From NCBI RefSeq assembly GCF_900177665.1, contig NZ_FXAW01000002.1, forward strand, positions 1 to 64,000: 64,000 nucleotides of DNA. Reading direction: 5' to 3'. Positions 45,068-53,496 of this stretch are shown here, one piece after another (within the stretch, counting starts at the first letter, position 1; the number at the start of each line of letters is the position of its first letter). Under the pieces are notes generated by a model that was given only the letters and a program-made list of their open reading frames with translations, was not told the origin of the DNA and searched no databases. Source of the DNA: Marivirga sericea. Its GTDB lineage: Bacteria > Bacteroidota > Bacteroidia > Cytophagales > Cyclobacteriaceae. Both the position numbers and the translations under genes were made by a program.

Positions 45068-47308
45068 ATGAAGACTATGAAGAAACTATTAATGATGATT
45101 CTAATCTGTGCTCCATTTTTAACTGTTGCGCAGGAGCAAGAATATAAAGAGCGTTTTGAACAGTTAGGGAGCATGTTACCTACTCCTAACTCTTACAGAA
45201 CAGCATCTGGGGCGCCAGGAGAAAATTATTGGCAGCAAAAGGCTGATTATACTATCAAAGTAAAATTAACAGAATCCTCAAATAAGATTACGGGTTCAGA
45301 AACCATTACCTACTATAATCAATCACCTCATCCTTTAAATTATTTGTGGTTACAATTAGACCAAAACATGAGAGCGGAAGGTTCAGATAGTGAGTTGGTT
45401 AGCAATGCAACTTTCTTTAATGACACTATTCCTGCTAAATATTTGGAGCAGTATGTGGCTAACGGTGGAAGTTCATATGATTTTCCTGGAGGATTTAATA
45501 TTGAATCTGTAAAAAATGCGGAAGGAGAGGATATGGATTACCTAGTTCAAAAAACAATGATGAAAATTCGTTTGCCTCAAACATTAAAGCCAGGAGAAAA
45601 CATTTCTTTTTCAATTGACTGGAATTACTTTGTGAATGACAGAATGAAAGGGGGAGGAAGAAGTGGTTTCGAATATTTCGAAGAAGATGGAAATTCGCTT
45701 TATACGATAGCACAGTTCTTCCCAAGAATGGCTGTTTATAATGATGTAGAAGGATGGCAGAACAAGCAATTCCTAGGTTCTGGAGAGTTTGCCTTAACTT
45801 TTGGTGATTATGATGTTGAAATCACAGTTCCCGATGATTTCATTGTAGGAGCTACTGGCATGGTTCAAAATCCTAAAGAAGTTTTAACTAAGGAGCAAGC
45901 CAAAAGGTATGAAAAAGCGTTAAAATCAACAGAGCAAACATTCATTGTAACGGAAGAAGAAGCAATAGAGAATGAAAAGGACAAGTCTACTAACTATGAG
46001 ACTTGGAAATTCAAAGCAGAAAATGTGAGAGATTTTGGTTTTGCTGCTTCCAGAAAATTTATTTGGGATGGACAGATGGTAGAATTAGAGTCCACAAAAC
46101 CTTTTGCACAGTCATTCTACCCGAAAGAGGGAAATCCACTTTGGGAGAAAGAATCTACAAAAGCAGTAAAAAACACCTTGGTGTTATATTCTGAAAGAAC
46201 ATTTGATTACCCCTATCCTCAAGCTACATCAGTGCATGCTGCTTCAATAGGGATGGAGTATCCTATGATCTGCTTCAACTTCGGAAGACCGGATGAAAAT
46301 GGGGAGTATTCAGTAAGAACACAATTAGGGATGACTTATGTAATTGTTCATGAAATTGGCCACAATTATTTTCCAATGATTGTCAACTCTGATGAGCGTC
46401 AGTGGGCTTGGATGGATGAAGGCTTGAATTCTTTCCTAGAATCAAACGTAATGTTTGAATATTACCCAGACTTACCTTATTCGGATAATATTCCGCAAGC
46501 GGTTACGGGCTATATGAAAAGTAGTAAAGACCAGCAAAGAGCCATCATGACCAATCCTGAGCAGGTATTGCGTTTAGGGCCAAATGCATATTCAAAACCA
46601 GCAGCTGCATTAAACTTATTGAGAAACACCATCATGGGTCCTGAACTTTTTGACGAATCATTTAAAGCGTATGCGCAAAGATGGATGTTCAAGCACCCCA
46701 CGCCAGCAGATTTTTTCCGAACCATGGAAGATGCATCTGCAGTTGATTTGGATTGGTTCTGGAGAGGATGGTTCTACACTACGGATCATGTGGATATCAG
46801 CGTAGATGAAGTTAAATATTTCCGAATTGCTCAGGAAGAGTCTGATATGGAAAAGAATGCTAATGCACCAAAAGGTGATTTAGGAGAAGGGGAAACAGAA
46901 GAATTAAATACTGACTTCAGTGATGGTCCTAGTTACATTTCTGTTTCAAACACACCTGATTTTTGGTTTGGAGAATATCGCTCAAAAGTTGATGATGATG
47001 CCATTAAAGCTAGATACGCTGACAAGCATTTTTACGAGATTACCTTAAGCAATGAAGGTGGATTGGTTTCCCCTCTTTTATTCACTATTGAATACACAGA
47101 TGGTGAAAAGGAAGAGAAATATATTCCTGCTGAAATCTGGAGAAAAAACGAAGGTAAAACCCGCAAGATGTTGATTCTTGACAAAGAAGTATCTAAAATC
47201 GTTTTTGATTCGGAAGGAGACTTAGCTGATACTGACAAATCTGATAATGTTTTTCCAAAGGAAGAAGGCAAAACTAAGTTGGATAAGTTTAAAGAAAAAG
47301 GAGAGTAA
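45068..47308 (+). CDS. M1-family metallopeptidase
   Basis: A 746-residue aminopeptidase-like enzyme with a signal peptide (LLMMILICAPFLTVAQ). The zinc site is complete: H428-E429-x-x-H432 in VHEIGHN and the third ligand Glu451 in WMDEGLNSF, the HExxHx18E pattern. An N-terminal beta domain (about 50-260) precedes it and a C-terminal helical part follows, then an acidic tail. The usual M1 GxMEN appears as GMEYP before the site. I start at the ATG 45068; a longer frame from 45002 lacks a signal-like N-terminus. Confidence 0.93.
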   Translation: MKTMKKLLMMILICAPFLTVAQEQEYKERFEQLGSMLPTPNSYRTASGAPGENYWQQKADYTIKVKLTESSNKITGSETITYYNQSPHPLNYLWLQLDQNMRAEGSDSELVSNATFFNDTIPAKYLEQYVANGGSSYDFPGGFNIESVKNAEGEDMDYLVQKTMMKIRLPQTLKPGENISFSIDWNYFVNDRMKGGGRSGFEYFEEDGNSLYTIAQFFPRMAVYNDVEGWQNKQFLGSGEFALTFGDYDVEITVPDDFIVGATGMVQNPKEVLTKEQAKRYEKALKSTEQTFIVTEEEAIENEKDKSTNYETWKFKAENVRDFGFAASRKFIWDGQMVELESTKPFAQSFYPKEGNPLWEKESTKAVKNTLVLYSERTFDYPYPQATSVHAASIGMEYPMICFNFGRPDENGEYSVRTQLGMTYVIVHEIGHNYFPMIVNSDERQWAWMDEGLNSFLESNVMFEYYPDLPYSDNIPQAVTGYMKSSKDQQRAIMTNPEQVLRLGPNAYSKPAAALNLLRNTIMGPELFDESFKAYAQRWMFKHPTPADFFRTMEDASAVDLDWFWRGWFYTTDHVDISVDEVKYFRIAQEESDMEKNANAPKGDLGEGETEELNTDFSDGPSYISVSNTPDFWFGEYRSKVDDDAIKARYADKHFYEITLSNEGGLVSPLLFTIEYTDGEKEEKYIPAEIWRKNEGKTRKMLILDKEVSKIVFDSEGDLADTDKSDNVFPKEEGKTKLDKFKEKGE

Positions 47309-47330
47309 ATTTTCCTAAGTTTTAAAAACT

Positions 47331-47359
47331 AAAGCCATCTCAGTTGAGATGGCTTTTTT
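47331..47359 (+). terminator. Terminator after M1 peptidase
   Basis: AAAGCCATCTCA/TGAGATGGCTTT stem and a T-run. Confidence 0.9.
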
Positions 47360-47550
47360 TATAAATAATGTCTCGTCCCTAACTAAGTAGGCAAATATAG
47401 TCGCGGGAGGGAAGACAAAAATGCGGGCCGGTCTTGGCCTTTGGATGGGAGCATATTTTTGTCTTGATTTTTTGTATCTTTTTTATCAAGAAAAAAGCTT
47501 AAGAAGAAATTTATTTCCGATTAAGCCACCTAGAGCGGGGTTTGTCTTTA

Positions 47551-48426
47551 TTATTGAATCAACTTCTTATTCCCTTCCAAGCCGTGTTCAAATTGAAGGG
47601 TAATATGACCGATTGAAAAATTCGTATGGAGTAAATCCTGAATTTTATTTTGAATATCATGTGTTTCACTCACATTTAGATCTTCTTGTAAATCTACATG
47701 CGCCTCTAAATGAATGGTATATTCATCCAATTGCCAAACATGGATATGGTGAATATTTTTCACTTCCTGTAATGATTCCACTTCTTCAACCAATAGTGGG
47801 ATATTGATACCTTCTGGAACAAACTGCAAGAGGATTTTTGTGGAACTCCACAGTAGTTGCCAAGAAGTAGCAATTAAATAAACCCCAATCAAAATGGATA
47901 ATACGCCATCTACCCAAGTAACTCCATAATATTTCATAGCTAAGCCACCACCCAATACAGCTGCAGAGAACAAGGTGTCTGATAGTAAATGTAAGAAAGC
48001 GGACTTCATATTCATGCTATTCTTTGCAAACTTTACTAAAAACAGAACACTTAATCCGTTGGCAATTATTGCAACACCTGCAAGCCAAATAACAAGATCA
48101 TTATTGATCTCTAATGATTGTGTGATTTGTAAGCGCTCAACACTTTGCACTACAATATAAACAGCAACTGCAATTATTGCAGCTGAATTTACAAAAGCAG
48201 CTAGCACTTCTGCTCTTTTATAGCCAAAAGATTTACTGTAGGTAGCTTCCTTCTTGGCCAGAACAATAGCGACTAAACTGATGATGAGTGCAGCAACATC
48301 ACTAAAATTGTGCATGGCATCGGAAATCAGTGCCATAGAATTTCCTACAATTCCTCCCACGATTTGAGAAACCGTAATAATGATGTTGAGCAATATGACC
48401 CATCTTAGCCTGTTTTCTTTTTGCAT
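47551..48426 (-). CDS. CDF-family cation efflux transporter
   Basis: A 291-residue cation diffusion facilitator (ZitB/CzcD-like). Six hydrophobic helices are followed by a cytosolic domain of about 80 residues. Metal-site signatures: HNFSD after SDAM in helix 2, and HLLSDTLFSA in helix 5, as in zinc exporters. The cytosolic part has the HIHVWQLDEYTIHLEAHVD pattern. The earlier TTG at 48435 is rejected because a -7 box overlaps it; the ATG at 48426 is used. It probably exports zinc or a similar divalent metal. Confidence 0.92.
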   Translation of the reverse strand: MQKENRLRWVILLNIIITVSQIVGGIVGNSMALISDAMHNFSDVAALIISLVAIVLAKKEATYSKSFGYKRAEVLAAFVNSAAIIAVAVYIVVQSVERLQITQSLEINNDLVIWLAGVAIIANGLSVLFLVKFAKNSMNMKSAFLHLLSDTLFSAAVLGGGLAMKYYGVTWVDGVLSILIGVYLIATSWQLLWSSTKILLQFVPEGINIPLLVEEVESLQEVKNIHHIHVWQLDEYTIHLEAHVDLQEDLNVSETHDIQNKIQDLLHTNFSIGHITLQFEHGLEGNKKLIQ

Positions 48427-48432
48427 AGGGCT

Positions 48433-48440
48433 CAAAATTA
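48433..48440 (-). promoter_or_regulatory. -7 box directly before the CDF start
   Basis: TAATTTTG on the minus strand ends six bases before the ATG at 48426. It fixes the start choice and suggests a leaderless or near-leaderless mRNA. Confidence 0.5.
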
Positions 48441-48477
48441 GGAAACTTAGACGGCTTTACTAAGATTCAGCAGGTAT

Positions 48478-49065
48478 TTATAACTGATAATAGACACCAA
48501 GTGACAATGAATTTGTAATCAATCGCTCATGGTATTTTTCTGAATTAAATGGGACTAGGGCTTGCATTTGAGCTTGTGACTTAAGGAAGAAGTTCAGCTT
48601 TCCTATGTCATATTGAGCTCCAATTCCTGCTGAAATACCGATTCCATTTTGATTATCGATTCCGTATGGGTCTGGTTCATTTATTTGAAAATTGAGTATA
48701 GGGCCTCCCTCAATAAAGAAGTATTTGAAAAATGATAGATTAGCATACAGGGGGATGTTTAGATTATCTACATTAAAGTCCCAAGTTTGAAGCTCCGCAG
48801 TGCTCGAGCCATTTTGTGCTTCCATTGATAATTGCTGTAATTGTAGGCCAGAAAGCAGTGTTATATTCTTTGACAATTGCAGCTTGTAGTTTAGCGAAAG
48901 TTGACTCCCGCTTTTATGATGGTACGAAGAGGCGCCAGCTAAAGACTCAAAATCAGTTGCTCTTCCACTAAAAACATGACCTGCGGATAAACCAATTGAG
49001 TGATTTTGTGAGTAGGAATAACTTGAAGAAATGAGCAAGGTAATTAAGACTATTAATTTATTCAT
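48478..49065 (-). CDS. Small outer-membrane beta-barrel protein
   Basis: A 195-residue porin-like protein with a signal peptide (ITLLISSSYSYSQ). Alternating hydrophobic strands follow, for example GLSAGHVFSGR, LSLNYKLQLSKNITLLSGL, FFIEGGPILNFQ and GIGISAGIGAQYDI. It ends in LGVYYQL, an aromatic barrel terminus. This is the PorT/OMP_b-brl type of eight or so strands. Its role is unknown. Confidence 0.85.
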   Translation of the reverse strand: MNKLIVLITLLISSSYSYSQNHSIGLSAGHVFSGRATDFESLAGASSYHHKSGSQLSLNYKLQLSKNITLLSGLQLQQLSMEAQNGSSTAELQTWDFNVDNLNIPLYANLSFFKYFFIEGGPILNFQINEPDPYGIDNQNGIGISAGIGAQYDIGKLNFFLKSQAQMQALVPFNSEKYHERLITNSLSLGVYYQL

Positions 49066-49121
49066 AGTGTTTTGGTGATTGTTTCATTAACGACACCATT
49101 TTGAAAAAATAGGTTGGCATC

Positions 49122-49155
49122 AAAAAAGCCCTGATCACAAAAATGATCAGGGCTC
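49122..49155 (-). terminator. Terminator after the S15-type hydrolase
   Basis: AGCCCTGATCA (49127-49137) pairs with TGATCAGGGCT (49144-49154). The T-run is on the minus strand. Confidence 0.9.
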
Positions 49156-49178
49156 AAATTTTCTAAAGTAGTTATTCT

Positions 49179-51095
49179 CTATTTGTCCATTTCCAATTGT
49201 AAGGATTGCGGAGTAGTCTCCAATTCTCCAATCTCAATTTTAGAATCGCCTTTTACTGTAATAGTAGCTTTAATAAAATCCTCCGCTTCTGCTTTATAGA
49301 TATTTTCTACATATTTCTGAGGATTTCTGTCAATATAGGGAAACCAGGTGCTGTGAATTTGCACCATCACTTTATGACCTTTTTTGAAAGTATGTAAAAT
49401 ATCCTGCAAGGCGATTTCTACTTCATCTTCCTCATTGGGTACAAATGGTTTTGGGTCTGCAAAGCTGTCTCTGAACCTTCCTCTGAAGACTTCTGCACGC
49501 ACTAATTGTTGGTAATTTCCCATTTTAATATTTTCGGGATTGTGCTCATAGTTTTCGTGATCACCAGGATAAACATCTATTATTTTAACGATGAAATCTG
49601 CATCAGTAGAAGAGATCGCCACTTTTAATTTAGCTGCAATTTCACCAGCTAAGGTCAACTGTTCTTCCAAAGGATCAGATTCCCAAACCAAAACATCAGG
49701 TCTGCGACCAGCATGACGTTGATCATCGGTCATATAGGGTCGTGGGGTAAAGGTTAGACTTTCTGTAAAAGAGGTGTAGGGAACTGGTTTAGCTGGGTCT
49801 GATACATAAGTAAACTCATCCTCATTACTGCCTTCATCATTGATCAATAATTTTCCATTCTTAGCAAAGCCTAAAGTATTTTTAGGAATTTGCGGTGGCC
49901 AAACATCAAATTTTTGCCATTCTTTCAAACCAGTATCAAACATATAGGCCTCTGGTAAATTAGGTTTCCCTTTTCCATCTCTCAAGAAGTGGTTGAAGAA
50001 GGTGCGCTCAATTTCTGTTTGATAAAAAGTGGAGAGGCTATCTCCAAAATAAATATGATTGACTGCTTGAATACCTCTTTCCCGTGCCCAATCACCATGA
50101 CTCCACGGGCCAAAAACTATAGTATTATAAGCATCAGGGCTAGTTTTTTCGATGGTTTTATAGATATTTAATGGGCCATATAAATCCTCTGCGTCATACC
50201 AGCCACCTACAACCATTACTGCATGGTCGATATCATCTAAATGAGGGATAATACTTCTCTTTTGCCAAAATTCATCATAGTTTGGGTGTTCTACCGTTTG
50301 CTCCCAGAACTCATTATCAAAATGAAGCTTCTCTGTTATATTTTTAAGAGGCCCCATTTCTAGATGGTAATCATAGCCATCAATAGCATTGGCTGTTCTC
50401 ATTCTAGCGAAAGCTTCGTTGTACCAAGATTCTTTTGTCGGACCATCAGTTTGATAACCAAAAACAGGGTAGGCTGCTGTATAACTTTGTAAGTAAGCGC
50501 CATTATGATGGAAATCATCAAAGAAGAAATCTCCAATGGGAGCCTGGGGTGAACTAGCTTTTAGTGCAGGGTGCGCATCAGGCAATGCGGCTGCAGTGTA
50601 GAAGCCCGGGTAGCTGATTCCCCATTGACCAACTTTTCCGTTCGTTTTTCCTTTTAGGTGCTTTAACAACCATTCAATAGTGTCGAAGGTATCGGAACTC
50701 TCATCAGCCTCTTTTTTATGTTTATTACCAGGAATATTAGGCGTCATGTTAGTAAACTTGCCTTCTGACATCCATCTACCTCTCACATCTTGATAAACGA
50801 ATATAAATTTATCTTCCATTAAGTACTTTGAAGGTCCTAAAGAACGCTTATACTGATCGGCTCCGTAAGGCGCAATACTGTAGCAGGTTCTTTGCATCAT
50901 AATAGGATGCTTTCCTTCTTCCTTAGGTGTATAAATAGCTGTATAAAGTCGGGTGCCGTCACGCATCGGAATATATACTTCTTCTTTGTCGTAATTTTCT
51001 TTTACGTAGCTACTCTCATCTTCCTTTTCTTGTGCTTTAAGGCTAGGATGTAAAAGGAAGCAAAACCCAATGAATAATAATATGTGTTTCTTCAT
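49179..51095 (-). CDS. CocE/NonD hydrolase, X-Pro dipeptidyl-peptidase (S15) type
   Basis: A 638-residue secreted serine hydrolase with a signal peptide (LLFIGFCFLLHPSLKAQ). The alpha/beta-hydrolase domain holds the nucleophile Ser161 in GQWGISYPGFY. The acid is probably in GGWYDAEDLYGPL and the histidine in GPWSHGDW. The C-terminal jelly-roll domain (about 400-620) is typical of CocE and X-Pro peptidases (HKVMVQIHSTWFPY). The family covers esterases, acylases and dipeptidyl peptidases, so the substrate is open. Confidence 0.93.
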   Translation of the reverse strand: MKKHILLFIGFCFLLHPSLKAQEKEDESSYVKENYDKEEVYIPMRDGTRLYTAIYTPKEEGKHPIMMQRTCYSIAPYGADQYKRSLGPSKYLMEDKFIFVYQDVRGRWMSEGKFTNMTPNIPGNKHKKEADESSDTFDTIEWLLKHLKGKTNGKVGQWGISYPGFYTAAALPDAHPALKASSPQAPIGDFFFDDFHHNGAYLQSYTAAYPVFGYQTDGPTKESWYNEAFARMRTANAIDGYDYHLEMGPLKNITEKLHFDNEFWEQTVEHPNYDEFWQKRSIIPHLDDIDHAVMVVGGWYDAEDLYGPLNIYKTIEKTSPDAYNTIVFGPWSHGDWARERGIQAVNHIYFGDSLSTFYQTEIERTFFNHFLRDGKGKPNLPEAYMFDTGLKEWQKFDVWPPQIPKNTLGFAKNGKLLINDEGSNEDEFTYVSDPAKPVPYTSFTESLTFTPRPYMTDDQRHAGRRPDVLVWESDPLEEQLTLAGEIAAKLKVAISSTDADFIVKIIDVYPGDHENYEHNPENIKMGNYQQLVRAEVFRGRFRDSFADPKPFVPNEEDEVEIALQDILHTFKKGHKVMVQIHSTWFPYIDRNPQKYVENIYKAEAEDFIKATITVKGDSKIEIGELETTPQSLQLEMDK

Positions 51096-51346
51096 TTTTA
51101 ATTAAGTTTATTTTGGAAGGATAAGTTAGTAAATATGTATTTGAGTTAGGCGATAGGAGTTTAAATTTTGATGGATGGCAATAAGCAAATCCTTAAAAAA
51201 TGAAAAAGATCTTTTAAAATGAATAGTTTAAAAGTGCTACAGTTCAAATATTCCAGTCGAGCAGTTTTGAATAGTTTCAAAAACAAAAAATCTTTTGTAT
51301 CTAAACCTAAATCTACTAATTTGAAAGTTAAATCAATTGAAGAGAA

Positions 51347-51868
51347 ATGGAACAGAATTTTACCCAATGTTCAAAGTGTAAGGCCTCAATCACGGCAGAA
51401 GATGTATTCTGTTCTAATTGTGGATATCCTGAAAACGCTGATCAAGAGGAAAAGGACAAATATGAGTACAGGATTAAGCTCAAAATGAATGTATTGAAAG
51501 ATGCTAAAAAGAAGTTGAAAAATGTAAAAATATTGCTTTGGGTTCTTGCTGGTCTTCATTTAGTGGTTGGTTTAGCTTTCTTATCTCAGGAGATCACTTT
51601 TTATGACGGAATTGGTCCTATCATCGCTGCAGTGATTTTTATTGCATGCGTGTTCTGGGTAAATAAACAACCTCTAGTTGGGATTATGGCTGCTTTCATA
51701 TTTTGGGTTTTGCTGCAATTGTCGGTCGTTTTGGTAGATCCCGCCTTATTGTTAAGTGGTATTATTTTGAAAATAGTATTTATTGGTATTTTTGTGAAAG
51801 GCATAAGCTCTGCAAAAGACTATAAGGAATTTTCACAAAAACTTCGAACCTTAAATGCAACTACCTAA
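51347..51868 (+). CDS. Zinc-ribbon membrane protein
   Basis: A 173-residue protein with an N-terminal zinc ribbon (CSKCKASI then CSNCGYPE). A charged helix follows, then about four hydrophobic helices (ILLWVLAGLHLVVGLAFL, IGPIIAAVIFIACVFWV and so on). No catalytic motif. Its stop lies 14 bases inside the start of the CPBP-protease gene, so the two are co-translated and both carry zinc ribbons. They probably work as a membrane pair. Confidence 0.82.
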   Translation: MEQNFTQCSKCKASITAEDVFCSNCGYPENADQEEKDKYEYRIKLKMNVLKDAKKKLKNVKILLWVLAGLHLVVGLAFLSQEITFYDGIGPIIAAVIFIACVFWVNKQPLVGIMAAFIFWVLLQLSVVLVDPALLLSGIILKIVFIGIFVKGISSAKDYKEFSQKLRTLNATT

Positions 51869-52622
51869 TGAAGAAATAGACATTTCGATTGAGTGTCATA
51901 GATGCGGAGAACCGCAAAAAAGGGGATATAATTTTTGCAATAAATGCGGAGCTCAAAATATTAATGCGTTTCGGAGAGAGTTAAAAAAGGATAGTAATTA
52001 CAGCAGAAATTTAACAAATCTTGCCAGATACACCTTTGTTATTTTAGCACTTATAGTAGTATCAATCTTTACAGGTGATGACTTATATTCGCTTATTTTT
52101 TGGACTACTTGTTTTGCAATTGTAGATGTAATTTTTGGAATACTGCAACCAGAAGTCTGGAGCCTTTTCAGTATTAAAAATATTAAGATCAAGCCGCTTT
52201 TATTTGTTAGTTTATTTGGCATTCTCTCTGGCTTTTTAGTTTCTTACAGTATCGAAAAGCTAAATTTATTTTTAGAGTTAGAGACATATAATTCCATTGA
52301 TATATTCAAAGACTTAGAGTACTCTTTGATTTCAGCAATTGTTTTGACAGCCGTTTTCCCAGCTATCTTCGAGGAAATGGCCTTTAGAGGGTTTATATTT
52401 AATAACTTGACAAGGTTGGCCGGTAAAAAATCGGCAATATGGGGATCTTCATTTTTATTTGGCTTAGTTCATTTTTCGCTTTTAAGCCTGTACTGGATTG
52501 TTCCTTTTGGACTGTTTTTGGCATACTTTAGAAATCGCTACAATACTATTATTTACGGTATAGTGCTGCATTTTATTCATAATTCAACAGTTGTTTTAAT
52601 TGATCATTATGAATTGTTTTAG
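51855..52622 (+). CDS. CPBP-family intramembrane metalloprotease with zinc ribbon
   Basis: A 255-residue membrane protein. An N-terminal zinc ribbon (CHRCGEPQKRGYNFCNKCG) precedes several hydrophobic helices. The Abi/CPBP domain (about 150-255) has EEMAFRGFIF (near residues 173-178, EExxxR), FLFGLVHFSL, and HFIHNSTVV. These are the glutamates and histidines of the Rce1-like family, which cleaves prenylated or bacteriocin-like substrates in other organisms. The substrate here is unknown. Confidence 0.88.
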   Translation: MQLPNEEIDISIECHRCGEPQKRGYNFCNKCGAQNINAFRRELKKDSNYSRNLTNLARYTFVILALIVVSIFTGDDLYSLIFWTTCFAIVDVIFGILQPEVWSLFSIKNIKIKPLLFVSLFGILSGFLVSYSIEKLNLFLELETYNSIDIFKDLEYSLISAIVLTAVFPAIFEEMAFRGFIFNNLTRLAGKKSAIWGSSFLFGLVHFSLLSLYWIVPFGLFLAYFRNRYNTIIYGIVLHFIHNSTVVLIDHYELF

Positions 52623-52787
52623 GGGATTGATTTTTATTGTGGGTATATTGTGACGGGTACTAAGCTCCATTTTGTTCACATTGAATGTAAAGCTCCTTAA
52701 TGTTGTAAACGAAGACCATCTATCATTTTCCCTAAACTGTTTCTCTCCTCAACCGTTTGCATTTTAGTTGTCGCAGAAAAAAAATCA

Positions 52788-53486
52788 ATGAATCAGATAT
52801 TAGCAGTCGAAAATTTAAGTAAAACATATCAATCTGGGGAGAAGTCCTTAACAGTACTTTCTGATATAAATTTTGAAATAGAGCCTGGGAGCAGTTGCGC
52901 CATTATTGGTCCGTCCGGCAGCGGGAAAACAACTTTGCTTGGATTATGTGCAGGCTTAGATGAGGCCGGAACTGGCTCCATTATTCTGGATGGAAAGCAA
53001 TTAGAAAAGCTTTCGGAAGACCAAAGGGCGGCTGTTCGTAATGCTTCCGTTGGATTTATTTTTCAAAGTTTTAACTTGCTACCCACTTTGACAGCTTTGG
53101 AGAATGTAATGGTACCGTTGGAGCTCCTAGGTAAAAAAAATGTGAAGCCAATAGCGGTTGATTTATTGGAAAAGGTGGGTTTGGGAGATAGAATGCATCA
53201 CTATGCATCTCAACTTTCCGGTGGTGAGCAACAAAGAGTCTCCATTGCAAGAGCTTTCGCCAACCAACCTAAAATTTTATTTGCGGATGAACCTACAGGT
53301 AATTTGGATCAAGAAACGGGAGAAACAATTGAAGCCTTGATATTTAATTTAAATAAAGAATTAGGGACAACCTTGATTTTAGTAACGCACGATACTGAAT
53401 TGGCAAAACGAACCGACCGCATCCTACAACTAAAAGGAGGTAAACTGATTAAAGATTCTGCAAGCGCAACATCTGAAAAAGCATAA
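52788..53486 (+). CDS. ABC transporter ATP-binding protein, LolD/YbbA type
   Basis: A 232-residue ATPase of the MacB/LolD/YbbA group. Walker [12 protein letters not shown] lies near residues 40-50. The Q-loop is in [10 protein letters not shown], the signature is [15 protein letters not shown], Walker B is KILFADEP followed by TGNLD, and the H-loop is LVTHD. It is followed after 10 bases by its permease. The pair probably forms an exporter or lipoprotein/lipid extraction machine; it lacks a visible membrane-fusion partner. Confidence 0.94.
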   Translation: MNQILAVENLSKTYQSGEKSLTVLSDINFEIEPGSSCAIIGPSGSGKTTLLGLCAGLDEAGTGSIILDGKQLEKLSEDQRAAVRNASVGFIFQSFNLLPTLTALENVMVPLELLGKKNVKPIAVDLLEKVGLGDRMHHYASQLSGGEQQRVSIARAFANQPKILFADEPTGNLDQETGETIEALIFNLNKELGTTLILVTHDTELAKRTDRILQLKGGKLIKDSASATSEKA

Positions 53487-53496
53487 ATCCATTCTC

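Noticed and set aside
51219-51488. 89-residue ORF before the zinc-ribbon gene
   Set aside because: It overlaps the zinc-ribbon gene in another frame and has no recognisable composition or start signal.
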